Shown here: one piece after another, positions 1-8,795 of the stretch
Position numbering within the stretch: position 1 is the first letter of the stretch
How the letters are laid out: each line of letters begins with the position of its first letter
DNA from: Hyphomicrobium zavarzinii ATCC 27496
Lineage (GTDB): Bacteria; Pseudomonadota; Alphaproteobacteria; Rhizobiales; Hyphomicrobiaceae
DNA length: 64,000 nucleotides
Direction of reading: 5' to 3'
NCBI RefSeq assembly: GCF_000383415.1
Contig: NZ_KB911255.1
Span: forward strand, 294,001-358,000
Position numbers and translations under genes: made by a program
Notes under the pieces: generated by a model
What the model saw: only the letters and a program-made list of their open reading frames with translations
The model's database searches: none
Told to the model about the DNA's origin: nothing

Positions 1-992
1 ATCCGAGGCGTTTCCGGCTGGCGCTCAAGGCCGCGCCGCTCGCGCGTCCGTTCATTCCGCTGTTGGAACGGGTCGGCCTCAAGGAAGTGGCCGCGATGCT
101 CGCGCTGGCACCCACTGCCGCCATCACGCGGGAGGCGCGCTTCGGCGGACCGGGAACGGCCGTGACCCATAGCGAACGGCGTGCCCGCGTGATCCTTATG
201 ACGGGGTGTGTGCAGCCGGTGCTTCGCCCGGACATCAACGATGCCACCATCCGGCTGCTTGCGCGGCGTGGCGTCGACGTGGTGGTAGCGAACGGATCGG
301 GCTGCTGCGGCGCCATCGTGCAGCACATGGGCCGCGAAGCCGAGGCGATGAAGCTCGCCCGGCGCAACATCGACGCGTGGTCGAAGGAGATCAACCGCGG
401 CGAGATCGATGCCATCATCGTCAATGCCTCAGGCTGCGGCACGACCGTCAAAGACTACGGGCACATGATGCGCGGCGATCCGGCCTATGCGGAGCGGGCG
501 GAGAAGATCTCGAGCCTTGCGAAGGACGTGTCGGAATTCCTCTACGAGTACCAGCTCGGCGCGCCGGAGCGCTGGTCGTCGCTCAGGGTGGCCTATCATT
601 CGGCCTGCTCGCTGCAACACGGGCAGCGCATCCATGACGAGCCGCGCGCTCTCCTGAAACAGGCCGGTTTTGCTGTGGTGGATGTGCCGGAAGGTCACAT
701 TTGCTGCGGGTCGGCCGGAACCTACAACATCCTCCAGCCTGAGATCGCGGGCCAGCTCAAGAAGCGAAAGCAGGACCACATTCGCTCCACGCGGGCCGAT
801 GTGGTGGCGGCCGGGAACATCGGCTGCATGACCCAGCTCACCACGGGCCTCGATATTCCGCTCGTGCATACGGTCGAGCTGCTGGATTGGGCCTATGGCG
901 GCCCGGTTCCGGCGGGTCTCGCGCACCTTGCGCCCTTCGTGACGGACGTTCCGCGCCCCAGGCGGCAAGTCGAAGATTTTATTGAAACTTAA
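1..992 (+). CDS. glcF: Glycolate oxidase iron-sulfur subunit GlcF (5' partial)
   Basis: C-terminal part of the iron-sulfur subunit of glycolate oxidase, which passes electrons from glycolate oxidation (glyoxylate formation) to the respiratory chain at the membrane. The frame stays open to the left edge, so the start and the N-terminal region, which in this family carries two 4Fe-4S clusters, lie outside. About 330 residues remain of a usual 430 or so. Two cysteine-rich CCG modules are clear: one with the motif CCGAIVQH and a second with CCGSAGTYN followed by QPEIAGQLKKRK, typical of GlcF. Glycolate oxidation fits the Calvin-cycle genes near 47 kb, since RuBisCO oxygenation makes phosphoglycolate; that link is inference. 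glcD and glcE would be expected just upstream. Confidence 0.93.
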   Translation, partial: PRRFRLALKAAPLARPFIPLLERVGLKEVAAMLALAPTAAITREARFGGPGTAVTHSERRARVILMTGCVQPVLRPDINDATIRLLARRGVDVVVANGSGCCGAIVQHMGREAEAMKLARRNIDAWSKEINRGEIDAIIVNASGCGTTVKDYGHMMRGDPAYAERAEKISSLAKDVSEFLYEYQLGAPERWSSLRVAYHSACSLQHGQRIHDEPRALLKQAGFAVVDVPEGHICCGSAGTYNILQPEIAGQLKKRKQDHIRSTRADVVAAGNIGCMTQLTTGLDIPLVHTVELLDWAYGGPVPAGLAHLAPFVTDVPRPRRQVEDFIET

Positions 993-1035
993 TCGTCATG
1001 TGCGCGACATTGTGCGCACGTATCTGACCATCGCC

Positions 1036-1869
1036 ATGACTGACATCGAGCTTGACGATCCACGGGCCCGCTCCGACCGGAGAGAGGTTAGCGGTCCGTT
1101 CGACATCATCGGAGACGTGCACGGTTGCGCGGGTGAGCTCGAGACGCTGCTCACGCGTCTCGGCTACGATGTGCGCTGGAGCGGAACGCCCGGCACGGCT
1201 TCCGTGGAGGTTGTTCCGCCTGCCGGGCGCCGGGCCATTTTCGTCGGCGATCTCGTGGACCGCGGGCCGCGCTCTCCCGACGTGCTGCGTATCGTCATGA
1301 GCATGGTGGAAAGCGGGGCGGCTTTTGCGGTGCCCGGCAATCACGACGTCAAGTTCCTGCGCTGGCTCGACGGCAAGGACGTGAAGCCGACGCATGGGCT
1401 CGACCGCACGATCGCGCAATTCGAAGGCGAGACGAAAGCTTTCCGCAATCGCGTGCGGGAGTTCTTCACTACGCTCCCGATCTACGTGTGGCTCGAAGGC
1501 GGGCGGCTGGCCGTGGCACATGCCGGCATCAAGGAGGAGATGCTGGGGCGCGTGTCCGGCGAGGTTCGCCGCTTCTGTCTCTACGGGGAAACGTCGGGGG
1601 AGACCGATGAGTTCGGGCTTCCGATCCGCTATCACTGGGCGGCCGAATACCGGGGCCGCACAGCCATCGTCTACGGTCACACGCCCGTGCCTGCGGCGGG
1701 CTGGGTCCACAACACCATCTGCATCGATACCGGATGCTGTTTCGGTGGAAACCTCTCGGCCTTGCGCTGGCCCGAGCGGGAGATCGTCGCCATCGCGGCC
1801 GAGCGCGTCTACACGGTGCCGGTGCGGCCGTTCGGCCATCCGCCGCTACGCCCTGGCGCAATGGTCTAA
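1036..1869 (+). CDS. PPP-family metallophosphatase (PrpE-like)
   Basis: Predicted cytoplasmic metal-dependent phosphoesterase of the PPP (serine/threonine phosphatase or diadenosine tetraphosphatase-like) family, 277 residues. Counted from the ATG, the metal-binding motifs are GDVHG at about 26-30, GDLVDRGP at 71-78, GNHD at 101-104, AHAG near 161-164 and YGHTP near 213. That is the complete active-site set. A TTG at 982 in the same frame would extend the protein by 18 residues and overlap glcF by 11 bases; that extension looks non-conserved, so I chose the ATG, although neither start has a strong ribosome binding site. The substrate (dinucleoside polyphosphate, phosphoprotein or RNA) cannot be told from sequence. 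Gene follows glcF closely but is probably functionally unrelated. Confidence 0.85.
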   Translation: MTDIELDDPRARSDRREVSGPFDIIGDVHGCAGELETLLTRLGYDVRWSGTPGTASVEVVPPAGRRAIFVGDLVDRGPRSPDVLRIVMSMVESGAAFAVPGNHDVKFLRWLDGKDVKPTHGLDRTIAQFEGETKAFRNRVREFFTTLPIYVWLEGGRLAVAHAGIKEEMLGRVSGEVRRFCLYGETSGETDEFGLPIRYHWAAEYRGRTAIVYGHTPVPAAGWVHNTICIDTGCCFGGNLSALRWPEREIVAIAAERVYTVPVRPFGHPPLRPGAMV

Positions 1870-1872
1870 GTC

Positions 1873-3252
1873 TTATCGCCCAGCTTTAGACGGCGGCGGC
1901 GCGCTGCCGGCAGCGGGTGCGGCGTCGGTCGCGGCCACGTCCTTCTCGGGAGGCGCCGCAGGGCCGGCATTCTTACTCGTATCAACCAATTGAGCGGGCT
2001 CGGTCGGCGGCACGTTTCCGCCTGCCGTCAGCACCGTGCGGCAATCGGCCGGAAGATCGGCGAGCGTCATCTCGGGCTTGGGCGGCGCAGGCTTGGAAGG
2101 CTTCGGCGGCGGCTTCGACGCATCGACCGGCGGCTTGGGCTTCGGCGCGACTTTCTTCAGCCAATCCTTCAGTTCCCCATCGCAACCGTCATCGCCGGGA
2201 ACGGGGGGCTGATGCTGGCAATTGGCGGATCCTTTCGGGCAGCCGATGCGCATGTGGAAATGGTAGAAGTGCCCGAAGTAGGGGCGCACCTTGCTCAGCC
2301 ACGCCCGATCATCCTTGGGGGCGGCTTCGCAGAGCGCTTTCTTGATCGCGGGGTGGACGAGAATGCGCTCCACGGCAGAATAGGACGCGGCGCGCTTGAT
2401 CAGCTTCACCTGACCTTCGCCCCAAACCTTCGGATCGACCGAGCTGTAATTCGAGATCATGGAAACGGCCGACATGTCCTCACGCTCGCGGCGCGTGAGC
2501 TTGCGGTCCGGCATGGGCGTCAGCCAGATGTCGGCGTCGAGCCCCACCTGATGGCTTGCGTGGCCCGAGATCATCGGGCCGCCGCGCGGTTGCGAAATGT
2601 CGCCGACGAGAAGACCCGGCCATTCCTTGTTGGCGGTGCTCTCACGTGCCAGGCGTTCGATGATCTTGATGAGATCGGGATGTCCCCACATGCGGTTGCG
2701 GGACAAGCGCATCACCTGCCAGCCGGGGCCGTCGACGGCGAGCGGCTTGGCGCCTGCCAGGCAGCCTTTGGCGTACCAGCCAACGGCGCGGGCCGCGAGG
2801 GGAGCTGCCGACTTCACGGAGCCGAAAAGCTGCTTGGCGGAGAGAGCCGGCTTCTTCGGCTTTTCCTTGTCGGCAGCGGCGTCCTTTGTATCCTTCGGGT
2901 CCGCCTTCGCGGCCGCGGCCTTTTCGGCGGGTGCGGCGGCAGCCGGCGCTTTTGCGGGGGGTGATGCCGGGGCGGCAGCTTTTGCGGGCGCTTGAGGAGC
3001 GGGCCGCTCTGCAGGCTTGGGGGCGGGCGGAACTACGGCGTCCTTGGCGGCCTCGGCCGCTGCGGCGGCTTCAGCGGTGGCCGCGGCGGGGCCGTGCCAC
3101 GTGCGCGCGGTTTCCTCGCTCGCTGTCTGGCTCGCACCTCGGCTGTCCTCGGCCGCGACGGGTCCGGACAGCACGAGCAACGGCGTGAACAGCCAAATTG
3201 CGACGCGTCGGGCGAATGCCATGAAACCCCGCAGCAAATCAGATGGGGTCAT
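1873..3252 (-). CDS. mepA: Penicillin-insensitive murein endopeptidase MepA
   Basis: Periplasmic zinc endopeptidase that cleaves D-alanyl-meso-diaminopimelyl cross-links in peptidoglycan. 459 residues from the chosen ATG. An N-terminal hydrophobic signal (about residues 11-34, ending PVAA) is followed by a low-complexity Ala/Pro/Lys stretch to about residue 135, then the peptidase domain. Zinc ligands are visible in HASHQVGLDAD (about H234 and D241) and in HFYHFHMR (331-333). The 7-residue spacing between the first two matches E. coli MepA. A Pro/Lys-rich tail follows. The long Ala/Pro linker and the tail make it much longer than E. coli MepA (about 270 residues); they may span or anchor in the envelope. 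An alternative ATG at 3222 would still keep the signal peptide. It lies convergent to and 3 bases from the metallophosphatase. Confidence 0.93.
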   Translation of the reverse strand: MTPSDLLRGFMAFARRVAIWLFTPLLVLSGPVAAEDSRGASQTASEETARTWHGPAAATAEAAAAAEAAKDAVVPPAPKPAERPAPQAPAKAAAPASPPAKAPAAAAPAEKAAAAKADPKDTKDAAADKEKPKKPALSAKQLFGSVKSAAPLAARAVGWYAKGCLAGAKPLAVDGPGWQVMRLSRNRMWGHPDLIKIIERLARESTANKEWPGLLVGDISQPRGGPMISGHASHQVGLDADIWLTPMPDRKLTRREREDMSAVSMISNYSSVDPKVWGEGQVKLIKRAASYSAVERILVHPAIKKALCEAAPKDDRAWLSKVRPYFGHFYHFHMRIGCPKGSANCQHQPPVPGDDGCDGELKDWLKKVAPKPKPPVDASKPPPKPSKPAPPKPEMTLADLPADCRTVLTAGGNVPPTEPAQLVDTSKNAGPAAPPEKDVAATDAAPAAGSAPPPSKAGR

Positions 3253-3431
3253 CCTAGCCGATGGCGGGGCCAAATTGCGACGACCTCGTCGAATCGCGTG
3301 GAAATTGTTCTGACGGGCGATCAGTTTTTGTCGTCGCGACCGAGAGCCCATGTGATGATCCGGAGGCGTTGTCGCGAAATGTCTCGCGCGGCTCGTCTGC
3401 GATCCATCAGCCCCGCAAATCCGAGTGTGCC

Positions 3432-4085
3432 GTGACCGATCTGCTCATCACAGGACCTCGCAACGCCGAGACAGTGCTGGTGCTGGCGCCGGGTGCGGGC
3501 GCGCCGATGACGAGCCCCTGGATGGGGCGCGTTGCCGAGCTTCTGGGCGAGGCAGGGCTCAGCGTGGTGCGGTTCAATTTTGCTTACATGGCGGCGCGCG
3601 TTGCCATGGGATCGCGCAAGCCGCCTCCGAAGGCAGAGGCGCTGATCGCCGAGTATGACGCGGCGCTCGCGCGGATTTCCGCTGAAGCGGGGGCTGGAAA
3701 ACGAATCCTGATCGGCGGGAAGTCTCTGGGCGGGCGTGTTGCCAGTCTCGGGGCACAGGCCTTTTTCGACGCCAAGCGAATCTCGGGGCTCGTGTGCCTT
3801 GGCTATCCGTTTCATCCGCCGAAACAGCCTCATGCGCTGCGAACCGCCCACCTCCTCGGCCTCACTTGCCCGACGCTGATCGTGCAGGGCGAGCGCGATC
3901 CGTTCGGCGGCGTGGAGGAGGTTGCGACCTACGGCTTGCCGCCTTCGATCGCGGTTGCTTGGGCGCGGGACGGCGACCACGATCTGGCGCCGCGGCGCAG
4001 CTCCGGCGTGACGCTGGAGGATAACCTCGCCATGGCAGCGGGCGAGATTGCGCGTTTCGCCGAGCGCTGCGCTCAGACTGTCTGA
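3432..4085 (+). CDS. Alpha/beta hydrolase of the KANL3/Tex30 type
   Basis: Small soluble alpha/beta hydrolase, 217 residues, with no signal peptide. The sequence opens near the N-terminus with LAPGAGAPM. The nucleophile elbow is GKSLGG (Ser98), a late Asp sits in ERDPFGG, and the likely catalytic His is in DGDHDLAPRR. This matches the bacterial dienelactone-hydrolase-like/KANL3-Tex30 group (COG3571-like). The start chosen is GTG at 3432, because upstream in-frame sequence reads as junk and no ATG precedes the conserved core. The substrate is unknown. The 3' end overlaps the convergent TerB gene by 13 bases, so the two stop codons lie inside each other's coding sequence. Confidence 0.8.
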   Translation: MTDLLITGPRNAETVLVLAPGAGAPMTSPWMGRVAELLGEAGLSVVRFNFAYMAARVAMGSRKPPPKAEALIAEYDAALARISAEAGAGKRILIGGKSLGGRVASLGAQAFFDAKRISGLVCLGYPFHPPKQPHALRTAHLLGLTCPTLIVQGERDPFGGVEEVATYGLPPSIAVAWARDGDHDLAPRRSSGVTLEDNLAMAAGEIARFAERCAQTV

Positions 4086-4522
4086 TGGCGCGCGCGGGCG
4101 CCACGCAGGAGCGCGGCGCAGGTCGGCTTTTCCAGCTCAAGCGTGTCCGCGAGCAGGGTCAGGAAGCGCTCCTCGTCATTGTGAACAGAGAGATCCGACA
4201 CGGCGACCTCTGCGCACAGCACGTAGGCGGTCTCGTAGAGGCGCGGTGACAGGCTCCGCTTGACGAGGGCGAGGACGTTGTCAACGCCGCCTGGCTTCTT
4301 CAGAAGCTTGCCGCATTCCTGCGCGGCATCCGCCAGCCAGTTGTCCGTATAGGACTGGAAGGGCGGCAGCTCGCGCACGATGGACCCGATGCGGGCCAGT
4401 TCCTCCGTTGTGATGGTGCGGTCGGCGGCCGACACCGTCACCATTGCGTAGATCAGCGCCTCGGGGGCGGAGATGCGGTCTGGCGTGTGCGTGCGGGTTT
4501 CGGGTTCATCCGGTGAGGACAT
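4073..4522 (-). CDS. TerB-family tellurite-resistance-like protein
   Basis: Helical TerB-like protein of about 149 residues (COG3793 type). Helices carry the motif ALIYAMVTVSAADRTITTEE, in which Asp and Glu residues suggest a metal-binding acidic loop, and a second similar module around EVAVSDLSVHNDEERFL. Family members are implicated in tellurite or membrane-stress responses, but most lone TerB proteins are uncharacterised. ATG 4522 is chosen; a TTG at 4540 would overlap the stop of the upstream hydrolase as TTGA. It is the downstream gene of a two-gene operon with the secreted hydrolase at 4537-5541, and its 3' end overlaps the convergent hydrolase gene. No other ter genes are visible. Confidence 0.82.
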   Translation of the reverse strand: MSSPDEPETRTHTPDRISAPEALIYAMVTVSAADRTITTEELARIGSIVRELPPFQSYTDNWLADAAQECGKLLKKPGGVDNVLALVKRSLSPRLYETAYVLCAEVAVSDLSVHNDEERFLTLLADTLELEKPTCAALLRGARARHQTV

Positions 4523-4536
4523 GGAACGGTCAGGGC

Positions 4537-5541
4537 TCAAGGGGTTGAAGGAAGCGATGTGAGGGCATCGAGCAGCGCGGCATTGAATGCCTCCGGCTCC
4601 TCGATGTGGGGGGCGTGTCCGAGCTTCGGAAAGGCGATCAGGCGCGCGCCCTTGATACGGCTTTCGGCTTCACGTGCAAGCTCGGGGTAATTGCCGAGTA
4701 TCTTGGCGACCTCTGGGGATGCGCGGTTTTTGCCAATGGCGGTGGTGTCTTTCTCGCCGATCAGGAGGAGCGTGGGCACGGCGAGCCTCGGAAACTCGTG
4801 TACGACCGGTTGCGAGAAGATCATGTCGGAAGCGCGGGCCTGCGAGAGCACGACGCTGTCGCTGCCGGGCCCTTGGTACATTGATGCGAGCATTTCCACC
4901 CAGCGATCGAACTCCGGTCTCCAGCGGCCATCGTAGTAGGTTTTCTGCTGATAGGCCTTGATACTCTCGGCCGTGGTCTTGCGTTCGCCTTCGATCAGCT
5001 CGTCGATGGTGCTCGGGGGGACGCCCTTGGCGCTCCAGTCCTCGAGCCCGATGGGGTTGACGAGAACGAGAGCTGCGGTCGCGGCCGGGAAGCTCAGCGC
5101 GTAGCGGGCCGCCAGCATGCCGCCCATCGAGTGACCGACGAGGATGGGGCGGGTGACGCCGATGCTGTCCAGAAGCGCGTGCGTGTTGGCTCCGAGCTGG
5201 TGCAAGCTCATCTGATAGGCGGCGGGCTTGGTGGACCGGCAGAATCCGATCTGGTCGGGCACGACCACCCGATAGCCGGCCGTGGCCAGCGGCGCGATCA
5301 CGCCCTCCCATGTGGCACCGCAGAAGTTCTTGCCGTGAAAGAGCACCGCCGTTTTCCCGTTGGGGGTGCCTGCGGGGGCGATGTCCATATAGACCATGGT
5401 GAGCGGCTGGCCCTGGGAGGTGAAGACGAACTCCCGGACTGGGTGTGGATAGGGGAAGTCCTTCAGCATGGCATCCGCGCGGGCCTCGCCGGCGAACATG
5501 GCTAATCCCATCGCCAACACGAAGGCGCCTCGCCAATCCAT
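4537..5541 (-). CDS. Secreted alpha/beta hydrolase
   Basis: Predicted exported hydrolase of 334 residues. The N-terminus has a signal peptide (hydrophobic core about residues 6-18, probable cleavage after AGEARA near 22). The fold shows the oxyanion HG at about 69-70 (FHGKNF), the nucleophile GHSMGG with Ser138, a probable acid in GEKDTTAIGKN and the catalytic His in LGHAPHIEEPE. ATG 5541 is chosen because it is preceded at good spacing by a strong ribosome binding site (GAGAGGGA), and upstream codons do not look coding. The substrate is unknown; the family includes haloalkane dehalogenase- and esterase-like enzymes. It is transcribed with terB, 14 bases away. An esterase acting on an exogenous substrate in the periplasm is the simplest reading. 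Confidence 0.85.
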   Translation of the reverse strand: MDWRGAFVLAMGLAMFAGEARADAMLKDFPYPHPVREFVFTSQGQPLTMVYMDIAPAGTPNGKTAVLFHGKNFCGATWEGVIAPLATAGYRVVVPDQIGFCRSTKPAAYQMSLHQLGANTHALLDSIGVTRPILVGHSMGGMLAARYALSFPAATAALVLVNPIGLEDWSAKGVPPSTIDELIEGERKTTAESIKAYQQKTYYDGRWRPEFDRWVEMLASMYQGPGSDSVVLSQARASDMIFSQPVVHEFPRLAVPTLLLIGEKDTTAIGKNRASPEVAKILGNYPELAREAESRIKGARLIAFPKLGHAPHIEEPEAFNAALLDALTSLPSTP

Positions 5542-5864
5542 CGTGTCCCTCTCTGCCTGTTTTCTGCGTCTCGGCGGGATATGGCGTCTATCTTGCGGTG
5601 CACAAGGTTGCGGCCTGGTGCCGCGTTCCCGCATTAAGCATGGTGCGAGCGGGGCGCGCGCAGGGGCGGCCCAACTTCTTTTCTTTCCCTTTGGCGACAC
5701 TATGTTATTGGGAGGCCAAACGTCAGGCTTCCCTTTATTTTCCGGACCTCGTGGGGCGGATCGCAGGGTGCTTTCCGTGTCCCGCGAAACTGATCCGGGA
5801 CGGCACCGGTTTCGTATAACACGAGCAGTTCCGTTATTTCTCTACAAGGCAATCGCCCACACCC
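5542..5864. other. Intergenic region between divergent hydrolase and folE
   Basis: No gene is seen here. It must hold the promoters of both divergent neighbours. A TATAAC element at 5815-5820, preceded by GTTTCG, lies 45 bases before the folE start and could be its -10 box; no convincing TTGACA partner is seen. The same 11-base string occurs upstream of the pabBC fusion (see findings). Confidence 0.4.
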
Positions 5865-6467
5865 ATGAAAAGTAAGATCATCAAAGCTCCCGCCGCCGAG
5901 GCGCCTGCTCCCACGCGTGCCGAAGCAGAGGAGGCCGTGCGCACGTTGCTTCGCTGGGCTGGCGATAATCCGGAGCGGGATGGACTGCTGGAGACGCCCT
6001 CGCGTGTCGTGAAGGCTTACCAGGAGTATTTCCGCGGCTATCACGACGATCCGGAGGCCATCCTCCAGAAGACGTTCGAGGAGATCGAGGGCTACGACGA
6101 GATGATCGTGCTGCGCTCGATCCGTTTCGAGAGCCATTGCGAGCACCACATGGCGCCGATCGTCGGGCGTGCCTGGGTGGGTTACATCCCGAACGGGCGC
6201 GTGGTCGGCATATCGAAGCTCGCGCGTGTCGTCGAGACCTATGCGAAGCGTCTCCAGATCCAGGAGAAGATGACGTCTCAGATCGCCAACACGATCGACA
6301 AGGTGCTCAACCCGCAAGGCGTGGCCGTGGTCATCAAGGCCGAGCACCACTGCATGACGACGCGTGGCGTGCACAAGCCGGGCACGGACCTGGTGACGAG
6401 CCGCATGCTCGGCATTTTCCGGGACAACGCGATTACCCGGCAAGAATTCCTTTCCATGATCGACTGA
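5865..6467 (+). CDS. folE: GTP cyclohydrolase I
   Basis: Converts GTP to 7,8-dihydroneopterin triphosphate, the first step of folate (and queuosine) biosynthesis, in the cytoplasm. 200 residues. The zinc ligands are clear: Cys92 and His95 in SHCEHHM and Cys163 in [10 protein letters not shown], with spacing identical to E. coli FolE (110, 113, 181). The conserved motifs [21 protein letters not shown] and [18 protein letters not shown] are intact. The start codon is a plain ATG with a weak ribosome binding site. The gene is monocistronic or co-transcribed with the SDR gene 31 bases downstream. The other folate gene in this window is the pabB-pabC fusion at 35.5 kb. Confidence 0.97.
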   Translation: MKSKIIKAPAAEAPAPTRAEAEEAVRTLLRWAGDNPERDGLLETPSRVVKAYQEYFRGYHDDPEAILQKTFEEIEGYDEMIVLRSIRFESHCEHHMAPIVGRAWVGYIPNGRVVGISKLARVVETYAKRLQIQEKMTSQIANTIDKVLNPQGVAVVIKAEHHCMTTRGVHKPGTDLVTSRMLGIFRDNAITRQEFLSMID

Positions 6468-6498
6468 GTAAGTCCTGGGTTTCTTTGGAGTTGTCTGC

Positions 6499-7317
6499 GT
6501 GAGCGCCGACAAGACTGTACTTATTACCGGCGCATCCAGCGGAATCGGTAGAGCAACGGCAGAGCTTTTCGCACAGCGCGGCTGGACCGTGGCTGCAACC
6601 ATGCGCAAGCCCGAGACCAGCGATCTCGCCAGCAAGTCGGATCGCATCCGCCTGTTCAAGCTCGATGTGACGGATCAGGCGTCCGTGGAGGCGGCGGTCG
6701 CCGACGTGATCGCCCAGTGCGGCGGCATCGACGTGGTCGTCAACAACGCGGGCTATGGCCTGATGGGGCCGTTTGAGGCGCAGACGGACGAGCAGATCCG
6801 ACGCCAGTTCGAGACCAATCTGTTCGGTGTGTTGAACGTGACGCGCGCTGTGCTGCCTCACATGCGCGAGCGCCGTCAGGGGCGGATCGTCAACGTCGGA
6901 TCGGCGGCAGGCCGCATGACGCTGCCGCTCTATTCGATGTACAGCGCCACCAAGTGGGCGCTCGAAGGTTTCTCCGAGGGGCTCTGGTTCGAGCTCCGCC
7001 AGCACAACATCAAGGTCAAGATCATCGAGCCCGGCATGATCAAGACCGATTTCTTCGAGCGCTCCCGCGAGGTGGCGACGAAGCCGGGGCTCACGGCCTA
7101 CGACGACTTCGTGGCGCAGGTCGCGCCCAACCTGAAGGCGTGGGAAGAGGCGGGCGCAGAGTCCGATGTGGTCGCGCGCAGCATCTGGCGCGCCTCCACC
7201 AGCATCTGGCCGCGCCTTCGCTATCAGCCCAACGCAACGTTTACCGTGTGGGGCCGCGGGTGGGTGCCAGGTCACCTCTATGTGCGCCTCATCCGGCGCC
7301 TCTTCAATGCGTGGTAA
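6499..7317 (+). CDS. Short-chain dehydrogenase/reductase
   Basis: Classical SDR of 272 residues. The nucleotide-binding motif TGASSGIG is at 10-17, NNAG at 92-95, catalytic Ser135 in NVGSAAG and the Tyr148/Lys152 pair in YSMYSATK. The cofactor cannot be settled; Arg36 after the second strand (TMRKPE) suggests NADP(H). The substrate is unknown. The start is GTG at 6499, with GGAG eight bases upstream. It follows folE by 31 bases and could be co-transcribed, but a role in pterin reduction is only a guess, because it lacks the TGX3RXG motif of pteridine reductases. Confidence 0.9.
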   Translation: MSADKTVLITGASSGIGRATAELFAQRGWTVAATMRKPETSDLASKSDRIRLFKLDVTDQASVEAAVADVIAQCGGIDVVVNNAGYGLMGPFEAQTDEQIRRQFETNLFGVLNVTRAVLPHMRERRQGRIVNVGSAAGRMTLPLYSMYSATKWALEGFSEGLWFELRQHNIKVKIIEPGMIKTDFFERSREVATKPGLTAYDDFVAQVAPNLKAWEEAGAESDVVARSIWRASTSIWPRLRYQPNATFTVWGRGWVPGHLYVRLIRRLFNAW

Positions 7318-7395
7318 CGAGGCGCGCAAAACACGCGCGTTTGTTGAAGCATTTTCTACAATGCTCCGCGTACCCGTTCAGTAATCGTCCTTTCG

Positions 7396-7423
7396 GTTGA
7401 TCTCACTCAATGTCTGCTATGAT
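7396..7423 (+). promoter_or_regulatory. Candidate promoter of the universal stress protein gene
   Basis: A GTTGAT/TTGATC -35-like box (7396-7402) and a TATGAT -10 box (7418-7423) are separated by 15-16 bases, 55 bases before the start of the universal stress protein gene. This is a visual match to the sigma-70 consensus with slightly short spacing. Confidence 0.4.
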
Positions 7424-7478
7424 AGTCGCTGCGATCCTGTGATCCGACGAGCGAAAGTCAGTAGGAAAGAGGTGGATC

Positions 7479-7895
7479 ATGACGAAGATTCTCTGCGCAG
7501 TTGACGACACGGAGCATAGCAAGCCGGCAATCGATCTCGCGGCGAAGCTCGCCCTTGCTCTCAAGGGGGATCTCACCGTTGCGACGGTGAACCAGTTGAT
7601 CGGCGGATACGGCCGGGGTGGAGCGGCAACGCTCTTCTGGACCGAAAACGAGCTGCAGAACGTCCTTCAGAAGGCAGCCGCAGAGGCGAAGTCCGCAGGC
7701 ATCGCGAACGTGAAAGCGGTGAGCATCGAGAGCCGCGATCTTGCGCTGGCGATCACCGACTATGCCCGCGAGGGCAACTTCGATCACATCGTAGTGGGCA
7801 CCGGCGGCAAGAGCGCCGTCTCTCGCATGATGCTCGGATCGGTGTCGCGTGACGTGGTGCATCTGGCGCATTGCCCGGTGACGGTCGCGCGTTAA
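7479..7895 (+). CDS. Universal stress protein (UspA family)
   Basis: Single-domain universal stress protein, 138 residues, usual length for the family. It begins MTKILCAVDDTEHSKPAIDLA, the conserved first strand and Asp of the Usp fold. The C-terminal part has GTGGKSAVSRMMLGSVSRDVV, matching the ATP-binding motif G-2X-G-9X-G-(S/T), so this is probably an ATP-binding Usp. The ATG follows a strong AGGAAAGAGG ribosome binding site. It is a single gene with its own candidate promoter. It is likely induced under stress or growth arrest; no specific partner is visible nearby. Confidence 0.93.
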   Translation: MTKILCAVDDTEHSKPAIDLAAKLALALKGDLTVATVNQLIGGYGRGGAATLFWTENELQNVLQKAAAEAKSAGIANVKAVSIESRDLALAITDYAREGNFDHIVVGTGGKSAVSRMMLGSVSRDVVHLAHCPVTVAR

Positions 7896-7929
7896 TCCGC
7901 GTTCCATTCACGGGATCGTTGTTTCGTTT

Positions 7930-8688
7930 TCAATCAGTCGTGGCAGACGGGCCGTAGTCGACCGCCATCAGGTAAAGGCCTGATGCGGGGGCGACCGGCC
8001 CGCAAGCCGTTCTGTCGCGCGCTTCGAGTGCCTGGCGAAGATCGTCACGGGTCCATTTTCCGTCACCCACGAGCTTCAAGCTGCCGACCATCGAGCGCAC
8101 CTGATTGTGCAGGAACGAGCGCGCGGAGGCCGCGACGCGAATTTCCTCTCCGTCCAAACTCACATCGAACCGGTCGAGTGTGCGCAGCGGCGACTTGGCC
8201 TGGCATTGAGCGGCGCGGAAGGTCGTGAAGTCGTGGCGGCCCACAAGCGCGGAGGCGGCATCCCTCATGGCTTCGCCGTCGAGCTTGCGCGGAACCCACC
8301 ATACCCGGTTGCGATCGAGGGCAGGCGGCGAGCGCCGTGCCAGGATGCGGTAGAGATAGTGCCGCGCGGTGGCGCTGAAGCGCGCGTCGAAGTTGCCCGG
8401 CACCTCCGCGCAATCGATCACGACGATCGGCTGCGGCTTGAGATAAAAGTTGATGCCATCGCGCAGGCGCGAAGCGGGCCATTCCTTCTCAATATCGAAA
8501 TGAGCGACCTGCCCGCGGGCGTGTACGCCCGCGTCCGTGCGGCCCGCGCCACGGATGCCGGCGGGCGATCCCGTGAGCTTCAGGATTGCGGTTTCGAGCG
8601 CGCCCTGCACGGAGGTGCCGGCAGATTGGATCTGCCAGCCGACAAACGGCGTGCCGTCGTATTCGATAGCCAGGCGATAGCGGGGCAT
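7930..8688 (-). CDS. truA: tRNA pseudouridine(38-40) synthase TruA
   Basis: Isomerises uridines 38-40 in the anticodon stem-loop of tRNAs to pseudouridine. 252 residues, normal length. The catalytic Asp52 sits in [18 protein letters not shown], and the conserved C-terminal motif [11 protein letters not shown] is present. It is the last gene of the def-fmt-(small secreted protein)-truA group on the minus strand; def, fmt and truA in a row is a common arrangement in Hyphomicrobiales. The start is ATG 8688, with 107 bases between it and the preceding small gene. Confidence 0.97.
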   Translation of the reverse strand: MPRYRLAIEYDGTPFVGWQIQSAGTSVQGALETAILKLTGSPAGIRGAGRTDAGVHARGQVAHFDIEKEWPASRLRDGINFYLKPQPIVVIDCAEVPGNFDARFSATARHYLYRILARRSPPALDRNRVWWVPRKLDGEAMRDAASALVGRHDFTTFRAAQCQAKSPLRTLDRFDVSLDGEEIRVAASARSFLHNQVRSMVGSLKLVGDGKWTRDDLRQALEARDRTACGPVAPASGLYLMAVDYGPSATTD

Positions 8689-8795
8689 TGCGGAGACTTG
8701 CTTGTTGGCGAAGGCCCCTGCCTACTCTTTCAGGCGCAGCACCTCAAGGGCGTGCCGAAAAGGGGCTCGCCCGGGCTCAGCGTGCCGCCACGGCC

